Shown here: piece after piece, positions 15,529 through 17,327 of the stretch
Numbering within the stretch: position 1 is the first letter of the stretch
Layout of the letters: the number at the start of each line of letters is the position of its first letter
Assembly (NCBI GenBank): GCA_002308115.1
Contig: DBVJ01000121.1
Coordinates: 1-17,327 of the forward strand
Reading direction: 5' to 3'
DNA from: Lachnospiraceae bacterium UBA1267
GTDB lineage: Bacteria; Bacillota; Clostridia; Lachnospirales; Lachnospiraceae
Length of the DNA stretch: 17,327 nucleotides
Notes under the pieces: model-generated
Told to the model about the DNA's origin: nothing
Database searches by the model: none
Seen by the model: the letters and a program-made list of their open reading frames with translations, nothing else
Translations under genes and position numbers: made by a program

Positions 15529-15557
15529 ACCTTAGGCGCTCCGGTCCGTTTTGTCAA
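15529..15557 (-). promoter_or_regulatory. Promoter of blaI-blaR1-SGNH operon
   Basis: On the minus strand, TTGACA (15552-15557) is a perfect -35 and TAAGGT (15529-15534) a partial -10, with a 17-base spacer. Transcription would start near 15522, about 35 bases before blaI. Confidence 0.65.
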
Positions 15558-15673
15558 TTATTTCCTTGGAAAAATGTGGTTCTCCCCGCCGTATAGTCCC
15601 TTACGTTCCGCACCTCTACCCTCCGTAGAAGACGCGCGGACGCAGGCGTTCCATCGAAGAACTGGCCGCGCGC

Positions 15674-15693
15674 ACGACCCCAAAAGGAGTCGT
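15674..15693. other. Hairpin between transporter and blaI units
   Basis: ACGACCCC and GGAGTCGT pair (one G-U) around the loop AAAA, 8 base pairs. It lies next to the strong terminator at 15698-15736, further from the transporter gene, and may back it up. Confidence 0.5.
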
Positions 15694-15697
15694 TTCA

Positions 15698-15736
15698 AAA
15701 GGACCCCGCCTCGTGCAAGCACGGGCGGGGTCCTTT
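15698..15736 (-). terminator. Rho-independent terminator after the sucD-transporter unit
   Basis: AAAGGACCCCGCC (15698-15710) pairs with GGCGGGGTCCTTT (15724-15736); the stem continues with CGTG/CACG after one bulged T, closing on the loop CAAG. On the minus strand it ends in CCTTTT. It isolates the transporter from the blaI promoter. Confidence 0.92.
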
Positions 15737-15752
15737 CGTTACGGCTGTTGAA

Positions 15753-16982
15753 TCAGAGGATCATCGGTATGATCTTGGCGGCCAGGACGACCAGCACGAG
15801 CGCGATGGGGTAGGTCGCCGCGTAGCAGCCTGCGATCTCATCAGTGCCTGCGACGGAGATCAGCGTGCCAAGAGCAGGCGTGGAGGTCATGCCGCCGGTG
15901 ATGGAGGCCAGGTTGTTGAAGATCCGGAACTTGAAGACAAATTTGCCCAGAATGAAACCGATGACCATCGGAAGCATGGTCATGAGCATGCCGAATAGGA
16001 AGGAGGCAAGGCTCACGTGCTTCATAAAGTTCACGCCGCCGGGCACGCCCGCACCGATGAGGAAGAGCATGAGGCCGAGCTCGCGGAAGAAATTCAGCGT
16101 CTTCTTGTCCACTCTCATGTCAATGCCGAAGAGACGGCCGAAATGTCCGACGATGAGGCCCATGACGAGCACGCCGCCGGAGGAGCCCAGCGAGAAGTAG
16201 CTGCCGCCGCCGATCGGGATCTTGATCGCGCCGAGAATCTGGCCGCAGACGACCGTGAACATGAAGGGGAAGAAGGACACGGGGTCGACTTTCCAGCGTT
16301 TCTTGCCATCGTCCTTGATCTCGACCTGGTTCTCAGCGATGAGAAGCTCCCGCTCCTTCGCCACGTCCACCTTGCCGATCTTCGGAACAAGCTGGACGAA
16401 CAGAACGACGCCCAGGACGCCGAAAAGATAGGCGATGCCGTAGCCTGCGGTCGCCGCGTCGGCATTCACAACGCTCTCCTTCGCGGCGGAAAGGCCGGGA
16501 GTCGAGGTCAGCGCGCCGGTCATGAGGCCGAGCGCCAGCGAGGTATCGACGTTGAAGATCTTGATGACCAGAACGGTCACCAGGACGCCGGTCAGGATGA
16601 CCGCGATGCCCATCAGCACGTAGCCGATCATTTTCTTGTTGAAGTTCCGGAAGAACTTCGGGCCGGCGATCAGACCGACCGCGGTGACGAAGAGCGCAGT
16701 CCCCAGGTTGGAAATGAAGCTGTAGGAGCTTTTGATGGACTCGGAGAACAGCGTGATCGTCTTGCTGCCGACCGTAAAGGCCGAGACTGTCGTGCCGTCG
16801 TCGCCGGTCTTCGCAAATGTGGACAAAAGGATGCCATACACCAGCGCAATGACAAGGACGCCTGCGGTGCCCAGCGAGATGCCTTTGATCTTGATGCCGC
16901 CCAGAAGATATCCGAGCGCCGCGATGACGAAGCACGCGAACAAAGGCGTCAGCATGGAATTCAAAACATTGCCGAAATACAT
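15753..16982 (-). CDS. Aspartate:alanine exchanger (AAEx) family transporter, short form
   Basis: A polytopic membrane carrier of the AspT/YidE family with two related membrane halves. Each half carries the family signature: GALTSTPGLSAA (157-168) and GGMTSTPALGTL (363-374). About ten hydrophobic segments surround a single hydrophilic loop (about 202-235). AspT and YidE have TrkA-C domains in that loop and run about 540-560 residues; this 409-residue protein lacks them. I place the start at ATG 16982 because GGAGG stands 5 bases before it; a GTG at 17009 is in frame but lies within a hairpin and has no such site. It follows sucD by 60 bases on the same strand. Corynebacterium SucE1, a succinate exporter, belongs to this family, so succinate export or dicarboxylate exchange is a plausible inference. 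Confidence 0.85.
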   Translation of the reverse strand: MYFGNVLNSMLTPLFACFVIAALGYLLGGIKIKGISLGTAGVLVIALVYGILLSTFAKTGDDGTTVSAFTVGSKTITLFSESIKSSYSFISNLGTALFVTAVGLIAGPKFFRNFNKKMIGYVLMGIAVILTGVLVTVLVIKIFNVDTSLALGLMTGALTSTPGLSAAKESVVNADAATAGYGIAYLFGVLGVVLFVQLVPKIGKVDVAKERELLIAENQVEIKDDGKKRWKVDPVSFFPFMFTVVCGQILGAIKIPIGGGSYFSLGSSGGVLVMGLIVGHFGRLFGIDMRVDKKTLNFFRELGLMLFLIGAGVPGGVNFMKHVSLASFLFGMLMTMLPMVIGFILGKFVFKFRIFNNLASITGGMTSTPALGTLISVAGTDEIAGCYAATYPIALVLVVLAAKIIPMIL

Positions 16983-16992
16983 ATTTTCCTCC

Positions 16993-17009
16993 GTGCCGAA
17001 GATCGGCAC
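16993..17009 (-). promoter_or_regulatory. Hairpin abutting the transporter ribosome binding site
   Basis: GTGCCGA-TCT-TCGGCAC is a perfect 7-base-pair stem with a three-base loop, ending directly at the GGAGG of the transporter gene. It lacks a U-tract. It could protect the 3' part of a processed sucD-transporter mRNA or adjust translation. Confidence 0.55.
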
Positions 17010-17042
17010 CTGATCTCAGAACCGAAGAACCCGCCGGAAGCC

Positions 17043-17327
17043 TTATGCGTTGAGAAGCTTCTCGTACACACCCGCGTTCTTTGCCGCAGTGACCAGCGCT
17101 TCGCCGATGACGTCCGGGGTCGGCGCCACGATGACGCCTGCTTCCGTGAGCGCGGCGATCTTGCCGGCTGCGGTGCCCTTTCCGCCGGAAATGATGGCGC
17201 CTGCGTGGCCCATTCTCTTGCCCTTCGGAGCCGTTTGTCCGGAAATGAAGGCCGCAACGGGCTTGGTCATCCGCGTCTTGATGAACTCCGCAGCCTCTTC
17301 TTCGCCGGAGCCGCCGATCTCGCCGAT
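17043..17327 (-). CDS. sucD: Succinyl-CoA ligase (ADP-forming) subunit alpha, C-terminal fragment at window edge
   Basis: The last 94 residues of the alpha subunit, which with SucC interconverts succinyl-CoA and succinate with ATP formation. The frame is open to the window end and begins [16 protein letters not shown], the conserved core sequence of Suc[18 protein letters not shown] contains the histidine that is phosphorylated during catalysis (codon 17205-17207). The end [19 protein letters not shown] is normal for the family. The N-terminal two thirds, including the CoA-binding fold, lie outside the window. The full gene would start to the right and probably follow sucC. Confidence 0.95.
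   Translation of the reverse strand: MGEIGGSGEEEAAEFIKTRMTKPVAAFISGQTAPKGKRMGHAGAIISGGKGTAAGKIAALTEAGVIVAPTPDVIGEALVTAAKNAGVYEKLLNA

Noticed and set aside
16983..17009. GTG start adding nine residues to the transporter
   Set aside because: It falls within a perfect hairpin upstream of the GGAGG that serves ATG 16982.

Overview
The window reads as chromosomal core DNA of an anaerobic, fairly GC-rich member of the Bacillota, class Clostridia, probably close to Lachnospiraceae. This is inferred from gene content: AddAB instead of RecBCD, a DnaD-type protein paired with a DnaI/DnaC-type helicase loader, a roughly 400-residue PRPP synthetase, a ferredoxin-tailed aldo/keto reductase, a BlaI/BlaR1 pair, and consistent GGAGG-type ribosome binding sites. 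I see no phage, transposon, CRISPR array, tRNA or rRNA.

Layout. (1) 1-6625, minus strand: a small helix-turn-helix gene, then addB, then addA, with overlapping ends. addA runs off the left edge. They share a promoter at 6663-6691 that contains two abutting inverted repeats. (2) 6734-9363, plus strand, divergent from the first unit: murG, a 4Fe-4S aldo/keto reductase and a HIT-family hydrolase. (3) 9364-9705: a 342-bp gene-free stretch with four DnaA-box-like nonamers (two in exact tandem), a thrice-repeated 14-mer and an extended -10 promoter so close to the next ATG that the mRNA may be leaderless. (4) 9706-12949, plus strand: dnaD-like gene, DnaC/DnaI-like ATPase and PRPP synthetase, ended by a strong terminator. 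(5) 13022-15557, minus strand: blaI, blaR1 and a membrane-anchored SGNH hydrolase behind a promoter with a perfect TTGACA -35 box. A 43-codon open fragment between blaR1 and the hydrolase suggests that the 3' end of blaR1 is frameshifted. (6) 15698-17327, minus strand: the 3' end of sucD (succinyl-CoA ligase alpha subunit, running off the right edge) followed by an aspartate:alanine-exchanger-family transporter.

How the parts work together. Unit 1 repairs double-strand breaks and looks autoregulated by its own first gene. Units 3-4 couple helicase loading to nucleotide precursor supply, with possible DnaA input. Unit 5 is a protease-and-repressor signalling pair whose linked target is an extracytoplasmic SGNH hydrolase and not a beta-lactamase. 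Unit 6 pairs succinate/succinyl-CoA interconversion with a likely dicarboxylate or amino-acid carrier. The most interesting leads are the BlaI/BlaR1-SGNH operon with its broken-looking junction, the HTH-addBA promoter, and the DnaA-box cluster in front of the primosome operon.
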